NCBI GenBank assembly: GCA_036501625.1
Contig: DASXZY010000041.1
Span: 62,001-126,000, forward strand
Length of the DNA stretch: 64,000 nt
Reading direction: 5' to 3'
Origin: Palsa-1400 sp036501625
Lineage (GTDB): Bacteria > Verrucomicrobiota > Verrucomicrobiia > Limisphaerales > Palsa-1400
Shown here piece after piece: positions 9,853-18,900 of the stretch. Each line of letters begins with the position of its first letter. Within the stretch, counting starts at the first letter, position 1. The position numbers and the translations under genes are program-made. The notes beneath the pieces were generated by a model. It was given only the letters and a program-made list of their open reading frames with translations. It did not search any database and was not told the DNA's origin.

Positions 9853-11507
9853 CACTGATTAAATTCATCCTTCGCACATGCCGCGGGCTGGTCCTCGCGA
9901 CAACTTTCATGGCCCTCTTAAGCGGGGCTTGCAACGCCGGCCTGATCGTGCTGGTCAATGACGCCCTGACTCACACGGGCCCCGCCACGCGCGGGATGAT
10001 TTGGGCGTTCGCCGCGCTGGGCTTGGGCAAGGTCGTCTCCCTGTTCTTTTCGCAATCCATCCTGGCCGGATTTTCGCAAAGGGCCGTGGCCGAATTGCGG
10101 CGGGACTTGATTCGCAAAATCCTGGCCGTGCCTCTGCGGAACCTCGAAGAACTCGGCACGCCGCGCATTCTGGCCGCGCTGACCGACGACGTGTTCAACG
10201 TGACGCAGGCGTTGCTGGCGGTGCCGGTCGTCTCCGTCAATGTGGCGATCCTCATGGGCGGCGCCGCGTATTTGGGCTGGCTTTCATGGAAGCTGCTGGC
10301 GGGGATCATGCTGGTCATCTTCGCGGGCGCCTTGGGCTACCTGCTGGTTGTTTCCAGCGCCCTGCGATTCTGCCGCTGGGCGCGGGAAGAGGAGGATAAA
10401 CTGTTCGGCCACTTCCGCGCGTTGACGGACGGCATCAAGGAATTGAAACTTCACCGCAACCGGCGCAGCGCCTTCTTCTCGCGCAACATCGAGACTGTGA
10501 CTGCCACCTACCAGCAGCATAATGTCTCCGCCGAAATCCGTTTCGCCGCGGCCCAAAGCTGGAGCCACCTCCTTTACTTCGCGCTGATTGGCTTGATTCT
10601 GTTTCTGGCTCCGAGTTGGGGCAGTTTCAACAACCGGACCTTGACTGGATTCGTCGTGACCACGCTCTACTTGATGGGCCCGCTCTCGGGGGTGTTGAGC
10701 AGCATTTCGCTCTTTGGCCGCGCGCGGGTTGCTTTGCAGAAAGTGCAGGACCTCGGCGTTTCCCTGGCAGGAAGTTCGACGGAAGAATGCGCGGAAACCC
10801 ATGCTGAGCCGAAGCGCGCAATCAAACGGCTGGAGCTTCGCGGAGTCGTTCATTCCTATCACCGGGAACAGGAGGACAGCGCCTTCGTGCTGGGGCCAAT
10901 TGATTTGACGTTTGAGGCCGGCGAAGTGGTGTTCCTGGTAGGCGGCAATGGAAGCGGAAAATCGACCCTGGCCAAGATCATCACCGGCCTTTACCTGCCA
11001 GAGGCGGGAGAGTTGCGGCTGGACGGCGAATTGGTCACAAACAAAAACCGGGACGCCTACCGCCAGCATTTCTCGGCGGTCTTCGCGGATTTTTTTGTGT
11101 TCGACAATTTGCTGGGGCTGGAACGCGCGGATTTGGACCGCCAAGCTGGGGGCTATCTCGAACAACTGCATCTCAAACACAAAGTGCGCGTCACCAGCGG
11201 CGTCCTTTCCACAACTGCCGTATCGCAAGGCCAGCGCAAGCGCCTGGCCCTCCTGACGGCCTATTTGGAAGACCGGCCCTTTTATCTGTTCGACGAATGG
11301 GCCTCGGACCAGGACCCTCTTTTCAAGAAAGTGTTTTACACCAAATTGCTGCCTGATCTTAAAGCGCGCGGCAAGACTGTCCTGGTCATCACTCACGACG
11401 ATCACTATTTTGACATGGCTGACCGTCTGATCCGCTTGGACTACGGCAAAGTGCTCGCGAGCGAGACCGCCGACTTCGAAGAGGAAAGGCGCGAATTCGC
11501 GAGTTGA
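9849..11507 (+). CDS. Cyclic-peptide/siderophore-type ABC exporter (SyrD/PvdE-like), fused permease and ATPase
   Basis: A 552-residue half-transporter expected in the inner membrane, probably exporting the NRPS product. The N-terminal half has about six hydrophobic segments. The C-terminal half carries Walker A (GGNGSGKST, near nt 10945), a signature reading VSQGQRKR, and a Walker B followed by FDEWASDQDP. That last motif is characteristic of the cyclic-peptide exporter family (SyrD, PvdE) rather than of MsbA-type exporters. The ATG at 9849 was chosen because it overlaps the NRPS stop as ATGA and starts a hydrophobic N-terminus; the open frame further upstream is only a shadow of the NRPS. 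The overlap implies translational coupling. Family assignment is strong; the cargo is inferred from context. Confidence 0.93.
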   Translation: MTLIKFILRTCRGLVLATTFMALLSGACNAGLIVLVNDALTHTGPATRGMIWAFAALGLGKVVSLFFSQSILAGFSQRAVAELRRDLIRKILAVPLRNLEELGTPRILAALTDDVFNVTQALLAVPVVSVNVAILMGGAAYLGWLSWKLLAGIMLVIFAGALGYLLVVSSALRFCRWAREEEDKLFGHFRALTDGIKELKLHRNRRSAFFSRNIETVTATYQQHNVSAEIRFAAAQSWSHLLYFALIGLILFLAPSWGSFNNRTLTGFVVTTLYLMGPLSGVLSSISLFGRARVALQKVQDLGVSLAGSSTEECAETHAEPKRAIKRLELRGVVHSYHREQEDSAFVLGPIDLTFEAGEVVFLVGGNGSGKSTLAKIITGLYLPEAGELRLDGELVTNKNRDAYRQHFSAVFADFFVFDNLLGLERADLDRQAGGYLEQLHLKHKVRVTSGVLSTTAVSQGQRKRLALLTAYLEDRPFYLFDEWASDQDPLFKKVFYTKLLPDLKARGKTVLVITHDDHYFDMADRLIRLDYGKVLASETADFEEERREFAS

Positions 11508-11518
11508 AGGCGCTGGAT

Positions 11519-13342
11519 ATGGAACCGGGGAATCATACGCAGTACCAGCCCATCGAAAATTACGGAGTCATTGGCGATCTTCATACGGCAGCGCTGGTGA
11601 ACATGTGCGGTTCGATTGACTTCATGTGTTTTCCCAACTTCGATTCACCCACCATTTTTGCGGCGTTGCTGGATCGCCAAAAGGGCGGGCGGTTTGAAAT
11701 CACCCCGATTTCCGGAGACTTCAAGAACAGACAGCGCTACCTGCCGGACACGAATATTTTGTTGACTCGCTTCCTGGGGAATGACGCGCTGGCGGAAATT
11801 TCCGATTTCATGGCCATGACCCACCTGGGCCATAACCACAACCTCGTGCGGCGTGTCAAGGTTGTCCGGGGCGAGATTCGTTTCAAAATGGTTTGCGCCC
11901 CGAAATTCGACTATGGCCGGGCCAAACATCGCATCGAGAAGAACTCGGGCGCGATCGTTTTTGTGCCGGATGGCAAAGGCCTGTGCGCGGTGCGGCTGCA
12001 CAGTGATCTCACGTTGCAAACCGCCAATGGCGAAGCCGCGGCCGAATTCACATTGCGGGCCGGCCATTCGGCTTCGTTCATCCTCGAGGAGGCGGTGCCG
12101 GGGCAGGAATCGTGTTCGCGCGGCGCGGATTATGTTTCCGAAGCGTTCAAAGAAACCATGAATTTCTGGCTCGCATGGGTGAGCCACTCGCGCTATCGCG
12201 GGCGCTGGCGCGAAATGGTCAACCGCTCCGCCCTGACGCTCAAGCTGCTGACATCGCAGAAGCAGGGCTCGATCGTGGCCGCTCCCACTTTTGGCCTGCC
12301 GGAAAACATCGGCGGGCATCGCAATTGGGATTATCGCTACACTTGGATTCGGGACGCTTCCTTCACGCTTTATGCGTTGATGCGCCTGGGCTACAAGGAG
12401 GAAGCGCGCGCCTTCATGGGCTGGGTCGAGGCGCGGTGCCAGGAACAGCATCCGGGCCGGCCTTTGCAGGTCATGTACCGGATTGACGGCAGCCGCGAGC
12501 TGCCCGAAAAAGTCCTGGCGAACCTTGAGGGTTACAAAAAATCGTCCCCCGTCCGCATCGGCAACGCCGCCGGCGGGCAGCTTCAATTGGACATTTACGG
12601 CGAGCTGATGGATTCCGTTTATATATACGACCTTCACGACGAGCCGATCTCCTACAATTTTTGGATGAACCTGGCTCGGCTGGCGGAATGGGTCTGCGCC
12701 CATTGGCGCAAGCCGGATGACGGGATTTGGGAAGTCCGCGGCGGCGCGAAGCCGTTCCTCTACTCGCGCGCTTTATGCTGGCTGGCGATTGACCGCGCCA
12801 TGAAGATCGCGCAGCGCCGCTCCTTTCCCGCGCCGCTGGTGCGATGGCATCGCATCCGCGATGAGATTTACCAGAACATTTACAAAACGTTTTGGAACCG
12901 GCGCCTCAAGTCCTTCGTGCAATATCGCGGCGCGGCGGCGGTGGACGCTTCTTCATTGCTGCTGCCGATGGTCAAATTCATCAGTCCCACCGATCCGCTG
13001 TGGCGGTCCACCATGAAAGCCATTGAGAAAGATTTGGTGGAGGACTCGCTGGTCTATCGATACCGGAAACAGAACGCCGCTCCAGACGGAATCGCCGGGC
13101 GGGAAGGGACGTTTTCCATGTGCTCATTTTGGTACGTGGAATGCCTGGCGCGGGCCAACGACCTCAAGCAGGCCCGCTTTATTTTTGAAAAGGCGCTCGG
13201 TTACGCGAACCACCTCGGGCTCTATGCCGAGCAACTTGGCCCAAGCGGCGAGCACCTTGGAAATTTTCCGGTGGCCCTTTCCCATATTGCGCTCATCAGC
13301 GCCGCCTGGACGCTGGAGAAGCGCCTCTCACAAAGTGAATAA
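11519..13342 (+). CDS. Glycoside hydrolase family 15 (glucoamylase/trehalase-like)
   Basis: A 607-residue cytosolic-looking protein without a signal peptide. It opens with a conserved GH15 N-terminal stretch (IENYGVIGDLHTAALV) and contains the hallmark RNWDYRYTWIRDA motif near nt 12323, a WEVRGG motif near nt 12730 that normally holds a catalytic Glu, and a C-terminal block with PSGEHLGNFPVALSHIA. Such bacterial enzymes hydrolyse alpha-linked glucans or trehalose by inversion. The start at 11519 follows GAAGG with an 8-base gap; a TTG at 11504 overlapping the exporter stop is an alternative. It sits 11 bases after the exporter and overlaps ftsH, so it seems co-transcribed with the NRPS, although no functional link is obvious. 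Confidence 0.9.
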   Translation: MEPGNHTQYQPIENYGVIGDLHTAALVNMCGSIDFMCFPNFDSPTIFAALLDRQKGGRFEITPISGDFKNRQRYLPDTNILLTRFLGNDALAEISDFMAMTHLGHNHNLVRRVKVVRGEIRFKMVCAPKFDYGRAKHRIEKNSGAIVFVPDGKGLCAVRLHSDLTLQTANGEAAAEFTLRAGHSASFILEEAVPGQESCSRGADYVSEAFKETMNFWLAWVSHSRYRGRWREMVNRSALTLKLLTSQKQGSIVAAPTFGLPENIGGHRNWDYRYTWIRDASFTLYALMRLGYKEEARAFMGWVEARCQEQHPGRPLQVMYRIDGSRELPEKVLANLEGYKKSSPVRIGNAAGGQLQLDIYGELMDSVYIYDLHDEPISYNFWMNLARLAEWVCAHWRKPDDGIWEVRGGAKPFLYSRALCWLAIDRAMKIAQRRSFPAPLVRWHRIRDEIYQNIYKTFWNRRLKSFVQYRGAAAVDASSLLLPMVKFISPTDPLWRSTMKAIEKDLVEDSLVYRYRKQNAAPDGIAGREGTFSMCSFWYVECLARANDLKQARFIFEKALGYANHLGLYAEQLGPSGEHLGNFPVALSHIALISAAWTLEKRLSQSE

Positions 13343-15323
13343 GCCCGAGAAAACAGAACCCTCACCGGACGGCGCCCCCAGTCCCGGAGGCTGGCCGCCC
13401 AACTGGAGGATGTCGTTCATTTTCTACATTCTCTTCATGGCGGCCATGCTGTGGGTTTGGCAGGAAGCCTCGCACGAACTGGTCATGCGTTCCATTCCCT
13501 ACAGCCAATTCAAATCGTTGCTCGCGCGGCGCAAGGTGCAGGACGTCATGGTCTATCAAACAGACATCACGGGGAAATCGGAATCCGTCCAAACCAATTC
13601 GGCCGCCACCAACCAAGCCGCCTCCACCAAGAGCGCCGCCGCAGGCACCAAAGAGCAGCCGTGGCTTTTTCGCACGGTGCGTGTGGATGATCCCGATCTG
13701 GTCCACGATCTCGAAAAAGCGGGCGTCGATTTTACCGGCGTGCAGAGCGGCGTGATGTCGCAGCTTCTCTGGGCCTGGCTGGTGCCCATCGCGGTCATGG
13801 TGATTTTGTGGCGGCTGCTGGCCCGCAAATTGGGCGGCTTAGGCCAGGGCTTGATGAGCTTCGGCTCCAGCAAAGCCAGACTTGTGCCGGAAACCGGTTC
13901 GCCGGTGACGTTTGGCGACGTGGCTGGTTGCGACGAAGCAAAATTTGAGTTGCAGGAAGTAGTGGGCTTTCTCAAGGACCCGTTGCGTTACAAAGCGCTC
14001 GGCGCGACCATTCCGCGCGGCGTCCTTTTGATCGGCCCGCCCGGCACCGGCAAGACGCTGCTGGCCCGCGCCGTCGCAGGCGAGGCCAAGGTTCCATTCT
14101 TCCTCATCAGCGGCAGTGATTTCGTTGAGATGTTCGTCGGCGTCGGCGCGGCCCGCGTGCGCGACCTTTTTAAAAATGCCAAGGCACAGGCGCCATGCAT
14201 CGTTTTTATTGACGAACTGGACGCGGTCGGGCGCCAGCGCGGCGTCCACATGGGGCCAGTCAATGACGAACGGGAGCAGACGCTGAATCAATTGCTGGTC
14301 GGGCTGGACGGCTTCGAGCCGAACGCCGGCGTGATTGTTCTGGCCGCCACCAACCGCCCGGAAGTCCTGGACCGCGCGCTGCTCAGGCCCGGCCGCTTCG
14401 ATCGCCAGGTAGTCGTCGATGCGCCGGACGTGGAGGGGCGCTTCGCCATTCTCAAATTGCACGCGCGCGACAAGGCGCTGGGCGCCGACGCCGATCTCCG
14501 CAAGATCGCCGCCCAGACGCCGGGATTTTCGGGAGCGGACCTGGCCAATGTCCTGAACGAGGCGGCTTTGCTGGCCGCGCGGCGCCGGGCCTCGCAAATC
14601 ACGCAACACGATCTCGAAGACGCCGTGGAAAAAGTCGTGGCCGGCCCGGAGCGCAAGAGCCGGCGCCTGAGCGAGGACGAAAAGCGGCGCGTCGCATTTC
14701 ACGAGGTGGGCCACGCGCTGGTGGCAGTCCACAGCCGCTGCGCCGACCCGGTTCACAAAATCAGCATCGTCCCGCGCGGCCACGCGGCGCTCGGCTACAC
14801 ACTTCAGGTGCCCGCGCAGGATCGTTACCTGATGAGCCGCTCCGCCCTGCTTGACAGAATTAAAGGGCAGCTGGGCGGCCGCGCGGCGGAGGAAGTCGTC
14901 TTCCGCGACGTGAGCACCGGCGCGGAAAATGACCTGCAACACGCCACCGCTTTGGCGCGGCAAATGGTGGCCATGTTCGGCATGAGCGAGGTCATCGGCC
15001 TGGCCCACTGCGCGCGGCGCGATGGGATGTTTGAATCGGCGCCCGGCAGCGGCGTGGTTCAGCGCGATTGCAGCGAACAAACGGCCCGCGAAATCGACGA
15101 GGAGGTCAAGAAGATTTTATCGGAGTGCTACGCTGAATCCCGCCAGATCTTGCTCGATCATCGCGGTCAACTGGACCTGGTGGCCGCCAAACTGCTCGAA
15201 CAGGAGACATTGGACGCCCAGACCTTCCAGTGCTTGCTCAAGGAAGAGAGCCAGCCACTGCCTTCTGCCGCCTCCATCCGCAACGGCGCGCATGACGGCG
15301 TCGCGGACGGACACACCGCATAG
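13335..15323 (+). CDS. ftsH: ATP-dependent zinc metalloprotease FtsH
   Basis: A membrane AAA+ protease of 662 residues that degrades misfolded or regulatory membrane and cytosolic proteins. Visible features are an N-terminal membrane segment (FIFYILFMAAMLWVW), a periplasmic domain with an Ala/Ser/Thr/Gln-rich insertion around nt 13560-13660, a second membrane segment near 13770-13820, Walker A GPPGTGKT near 14034, Walker B FIDELDA near 14203, an arginine-finger region with RPGRFDRQ, the zinc motif HEVGH at 14700, and the downstream GAENDLQHAT block. All key residues are present. The GTG at 13335 overlaps the GH15 stop by eight bases; ATG 13410 would give a shorter N-terminus. Its place at the end of an NRPS/exporter/GH15 run is unusual. 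Confidence 0.95.
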   Translation: MNKPEKTEPSPDGAPSPGGWPPNWRMSFIFYILFMAAMLWVWQEASHELVMRSIPYSQFKSLLARRKVQDVMVYQTDITGKSESVQTNSAATNQAASTKSAAAGTKEQPWLFRTVRVDDPDLVHDLEKAGVDFTGVQSGVMSQLLWAWLVPIAVMVILWRLLARKLGGLGQGLMSFGSSKARLVPETGSPVTFGDVAGCDEAKFELQEVVGFLKDPLRYKALGATIPRGVLLIGPPGTGKTLLARAVAGEAKVPFFLISGSDFVEMFVGVGAARVRDLFKNAKAQAPCIVFIDELDAVGRQRGVHMGPVNDEREQTLNQLLVGLDGFEPNAGVIVLAATNRPEVLDRALLRPGRFDRQVVVDAPDVEGRFAILKLHARDKALGADADLRKIAAQTPGFSGADLANVLNEAALLAARRRASQITQHDLEDAVEKVVAGPERKSRRLSEDEKRRVAFHEVGHALVAVHSRCADPVHKISIVPRGHAALGYTLQVPAQDRYLMSRSALLDRIKGQLGGRAAEEVVFRDVSTGAENDLQHATALARQMVAMFGMSEVIGLAHCARRDGMFESAPGSGVVQRDCSEQTAREIDEEVKKILSECYAESRQILLDHRGQLDLVAAKLLEQETLDAQTFQCLLKEESQPLPSAASIRNGAHDGVADGHTA

Positions 15324-15512
15324 GCCGGTTTTTTTTTGAAAAACACCGTGTTTAGCCGTATTCAACCGTATTTTGCCGCATCAGCCGCAACCCCGATTCC
15401 CATAAACTGTCAAAGAGCCATGCGCCCAAGCGCCCGAACTTCGAGAAAATACCACCATTTAATGGTAAAGCAATCGAATTATTCGGACCGCCCCTAATCC
15501 TTGGAGGGCGCC

Positions 15513-15773
15513 TCACGCCGTTGTGACAATTTCCTTGGCGTCTTCCGCCCGCTTTTGCGTTGCTGGAACAAGTTCGTGGTACCAGTCAACGTGAGGAGAC
15601 CATTTCCAGCACGCAGGACAGCACGTATTCTCCCAATTCCTGCCGCATTTCGGGCACACGCCGCATGTTTCAAAAGTGTTCCAAAGACAGCCGCAAGATT
15701 TGACGCACACCCACCGGTCCGAAGGACGTGGAACGTAGTGGCATTTAGGGCAGTATATTTTAATGCTTCTCAT
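15513..15773 (-). CDS. Small zinc-ribbon protein, unknown function
   Basis: An 86-residue protein packed with metal-binding pairs: CPKC near the N-terminus, CxxxC in the middle, then CPKC and CCPAC, followed by a Trp/His-rich tail (WSPHVDWYHEL). The spacing suggests two zinc ribbons. The ATG at 15773 was chosen because it is preceded by GGAAGG with a four-base gap and the protein then starts directly at the first ribbon; an upstream extension to 15863 has no support. It stands alone between ftsH and the GH9 gene, on the opposite strand. I recall similar short Cys/Trp-rich hypothetical proteins in environmental Gram-negatives but can give no function. Confidence 0.72.
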   Translation of the reverse strand: MRSIKIYCPKCHYVPRPSDRWVCVKSCGCLWNTFETCGVCPKCGRNWENTCCPACWKWSPHVDWYHELVPATQKRAEDAKEIVTTA

Positions 15774-15971
15774 GGGGCCTTCCGCGGATTTGAGCCGCAG
15801 CCATCGTAGCGCTTCAGGTTGGCCTGTGCAATAAGGGCTGGCGCGGCGTGGGATACAATGCAACGCGATTGTAGGCCAGACACGGACACGGAGCCGTCAT
15901 GGGGCGCTGACAAAAGAAATCGCGCTCCGCTGATTTCGCAAAAACTCCTTCGCGGCCACATTGGCGGCGCA

Positions 15972-18900
15972 ATGGAGAAAATTCTTGTTATCACACTGGG
16001 CCTATTGGCTTTGGGCGCTTCCACGCCCAGCTCCAACGCGGCCGCGGCAGAAGGCAATAACGTGGTGGTTTGGGTGGAGGACGCCGTCCCTGCCGGAGCG
16101 CAATCGGGATCTGATGGCGGCGATTCCTGGAATTGGACTTCCAGCAACCCATCCCCCTTCTCAGGCTCTTTGTCTCAGCAATCCAGCGCGGGCGCGGGTT
16201 TGCACGAGCACTATTTCTCCGGCGCGACCCAGGCGCTTTCGGTGCAGAGTGGGGACACTTTATTCGCGGCGGTTTACATTGATCCGGCGAATGTGCCCGG
16301 CGAAGTGATGCTGCAATGGTGCGATCAGTCGGGAAGCTGGGAACACCGGGCCTATTGGGGCAGCTACCTCATCAGTTACGGAGCCAACGGCACAGCCAGC
16401 AGTTATAACATGGGCCAGATGCCGGCGGCGGGCCAATGGACGCTGCTGACAATCCCGGCCAGCGATGTTGGATTAAATGGCGCAACGGTCACCGGAATGG
16501 CTTTCAGCTTGTTTAACGGACGCGCGCACTGGGACTATGCCGGCGACGCCAGTTCCATCGCGGCCACGAGCCCGACCAATTCAACGCCCACAAATTCGAC
16601 TCCGACCAATTCCACTACCTCCACCACTCCCACCAACACGACGACAACCACAACAACAACGACCACCACCAATTCCGCCGGCGCAACCAACGCCTTCGCG
16701 CAGGATTATTCGACCAACGCGGTGCCGGGACTCGACTCTGTGGACGACATGATGCTCCAATTGCCGAAAGTCGGCGATAACGCGCTCCACATTCTGACCC
16801 CCACCATTTTGGAGCTGGATTTGATCACGTCCAAAGCCCTCGATCCCGCGCCCGTCACGAATTGGAACCTGGTCAACGCCAGTTCGCAACTCGTGCCACC
16901 GGCCGCCAGCGCCTTCGCGGTTACGGCCAATGGCCAGACGGTCGCGGTCAGCAAGATTGGGTTCAAGCGGCGTCCCATTTACGCGCCGATGACGAATTAC
17001 GATCTGCGCGTGGCAGACTCGATTTATTTGGAATTGGCCACGCCCATCGCCGACAACCAAATCGTCCAAGTGCTGAATACCGATGGCACGCTTTGGGCGT
17101 CCAACACTCAATTTGTGGCCACGGCCAATCCGCTGCGGTTTAATCCGGCCATCCACGTTAATCAGGAAGGCTATTTGCCGTCCTTTTCCAAACAAGGAAT
17201 GGCTGGCTATTACCTTGGCAGCCTGGGCGAGATGCCCATCCCGGCCAGCGCGGGATTTGAGCTTGTCGATGCGAACTCCGGCGCGGTGGTCTTTCAAGGG
17301 CCGCTCACGCTTCGTCCGGACGTGGGCTACGAATACACGCCGCTGCCCTACCAACAAGTTTATCAAGCCGATTTTTCCGCTTTCTCCACGCCCGGCCAGT
17401 ACCGTCTGGTAATTCCCGGTTTGGGCGGTTCGATGCCCTTCCGCATCGATGAGGGCATAGGGATGTGCTTCGCACGTGCCTATGCCCTCGGTCTTTATCA
17501 TCAGCGCTGCGGCGCCGACCTCGGCCTGCCTTACACGCGGTTTCAACACGACGCCTGCCATGTCGCGCCAGCCAGCGTGCCGATGCCCGCGTCGTCCTAT
17601 GGGTTCTCCTGGACGACGATTTCCAATTACGCGATAACCCCGAACACGGAAAATCCACCGCAAATCGCGAAGGACTTGACCGGCCCGCAGACGGATCTGT
17701 TCCCGTTCGTCAATCAAGGCGCGATTGATGTTTCCGGCGGCCATCATGACGCCGGAGATTACAGCAAGTACACGATCAACAGCGCCAGCCTGGTTCATTA
17801 CCTGATGTTCGAGGTGGATTCGCTGCCGGGCGTGGCGAAATTGGACAACCTGGGCATTCCCGAGAGCGGCGACGGCGTCAGCGATGTCATGCAAGAGGCC
17901 AAGTGGGAGTCCGACTTCCTGGCCAAAATGCAGGATGCCGACGGCGGGTTTTACTTCCTGGTCTATCCGACCGGCCGCGAATATGAAGGCAACGTGACAC
18001 CGGAACACGGCGACCCGCAAGTGGTCTGGCCCAAAACGACGTCGGTCAGCGCTGCCGCCACAGCCGCGCTGGCGCAATGCGCGTCCTCCCCGGCGTTCAA
18101 GAAAGCTTACCCCGCCCAAGCCGCGCTTTACCTGCAAAAGGCGCAATTGGGCTGGAAGTTCCTGACCAACGCTGTTGCCAAATACGGCAAAAACGGCGCC
18201 AGCCCGAGCGGCTCTTACCAGAAGATCACCTCCTACGGAGATGATTTTGCCGATTCCGACGAATTGGCGTGGGCGGCCTGCGAGATGTTCCTGGCCACCG
18301 GCGACGAGAATGCCCATCAAATGCTCCTTTCGTGGTTCAACCCGGCCAATCCCGCGACATGGCGCTGGGGCTGGTGGCACATGTCCGAGTCTTACGGCAA
18401 TTGCATTCGCAGCTACGCCTTCGCCGTGCAGAGCGGGCGGGTGGCTTCGGCCAGCCAATTGAATGCGACGTTCCTGGCCGCGTGCCAGGCGGAAGTCACC
18501 GCCGCCGGCAATGACGTGCTGGCGTGGTCGCAGAAAAACGCCTACGGCACCAGTTTCCCTCCGGCGACAAAAGCCGTGGAGAGCGCGGGCTGGTATTTTT
18601 CAGCGGACCAGGCGTTCGACATGGTCGTGGCCTACCAGCTTAATCCCAATCCCGCTTACATGACGGCGCTGCTGGCCAATATGAATTATGAGGGCGGATG
18701 CAATCCGGTCAATGCCTCCTACATTACGGGCCTTGGCTGGAAGCGGCAGCATGGGATCGTCAGCCAATGGGAATTGAATGACATTCGCGCTGTTCCGCCG
18801 TCCGGCATTCCCATCGGCAACATCCAGAGCGATTTTGAATACTTGTGGGATTACAATGGCGAATTGGAGGAGCTTTCCTTCCCGTCGGATGGAGCGGCCG

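Noticed and set aside
13023..13334. Upstream extension of ftsH inside GH15
   Set aside because: It has no FtsH-like sequence; the natural N-terminal membrane region begins after GTG 13335.
13839..15080. 413-codon antisense frame over ftsH
   Set aside because: FtsH is intact on the plus strand; the shadow has no coherent domain.
15819..15971. Upstream extension of the GH9 gene
   Set aside because: The signal peptide starts at ATG 15972; the upstream residues are charged and would block export.
16600..16680. CRISPR-like or satellite repeat
   Set aside because: The repeats are in-frame Thr codons of a linker, with no spacers.
16581..18458. 625-codon antisense frame across the GH9 gene
   Set aside because: It is Arg/Gly/His-rich with no domain; it is a GC-rich shadow opposite a well supported gene.
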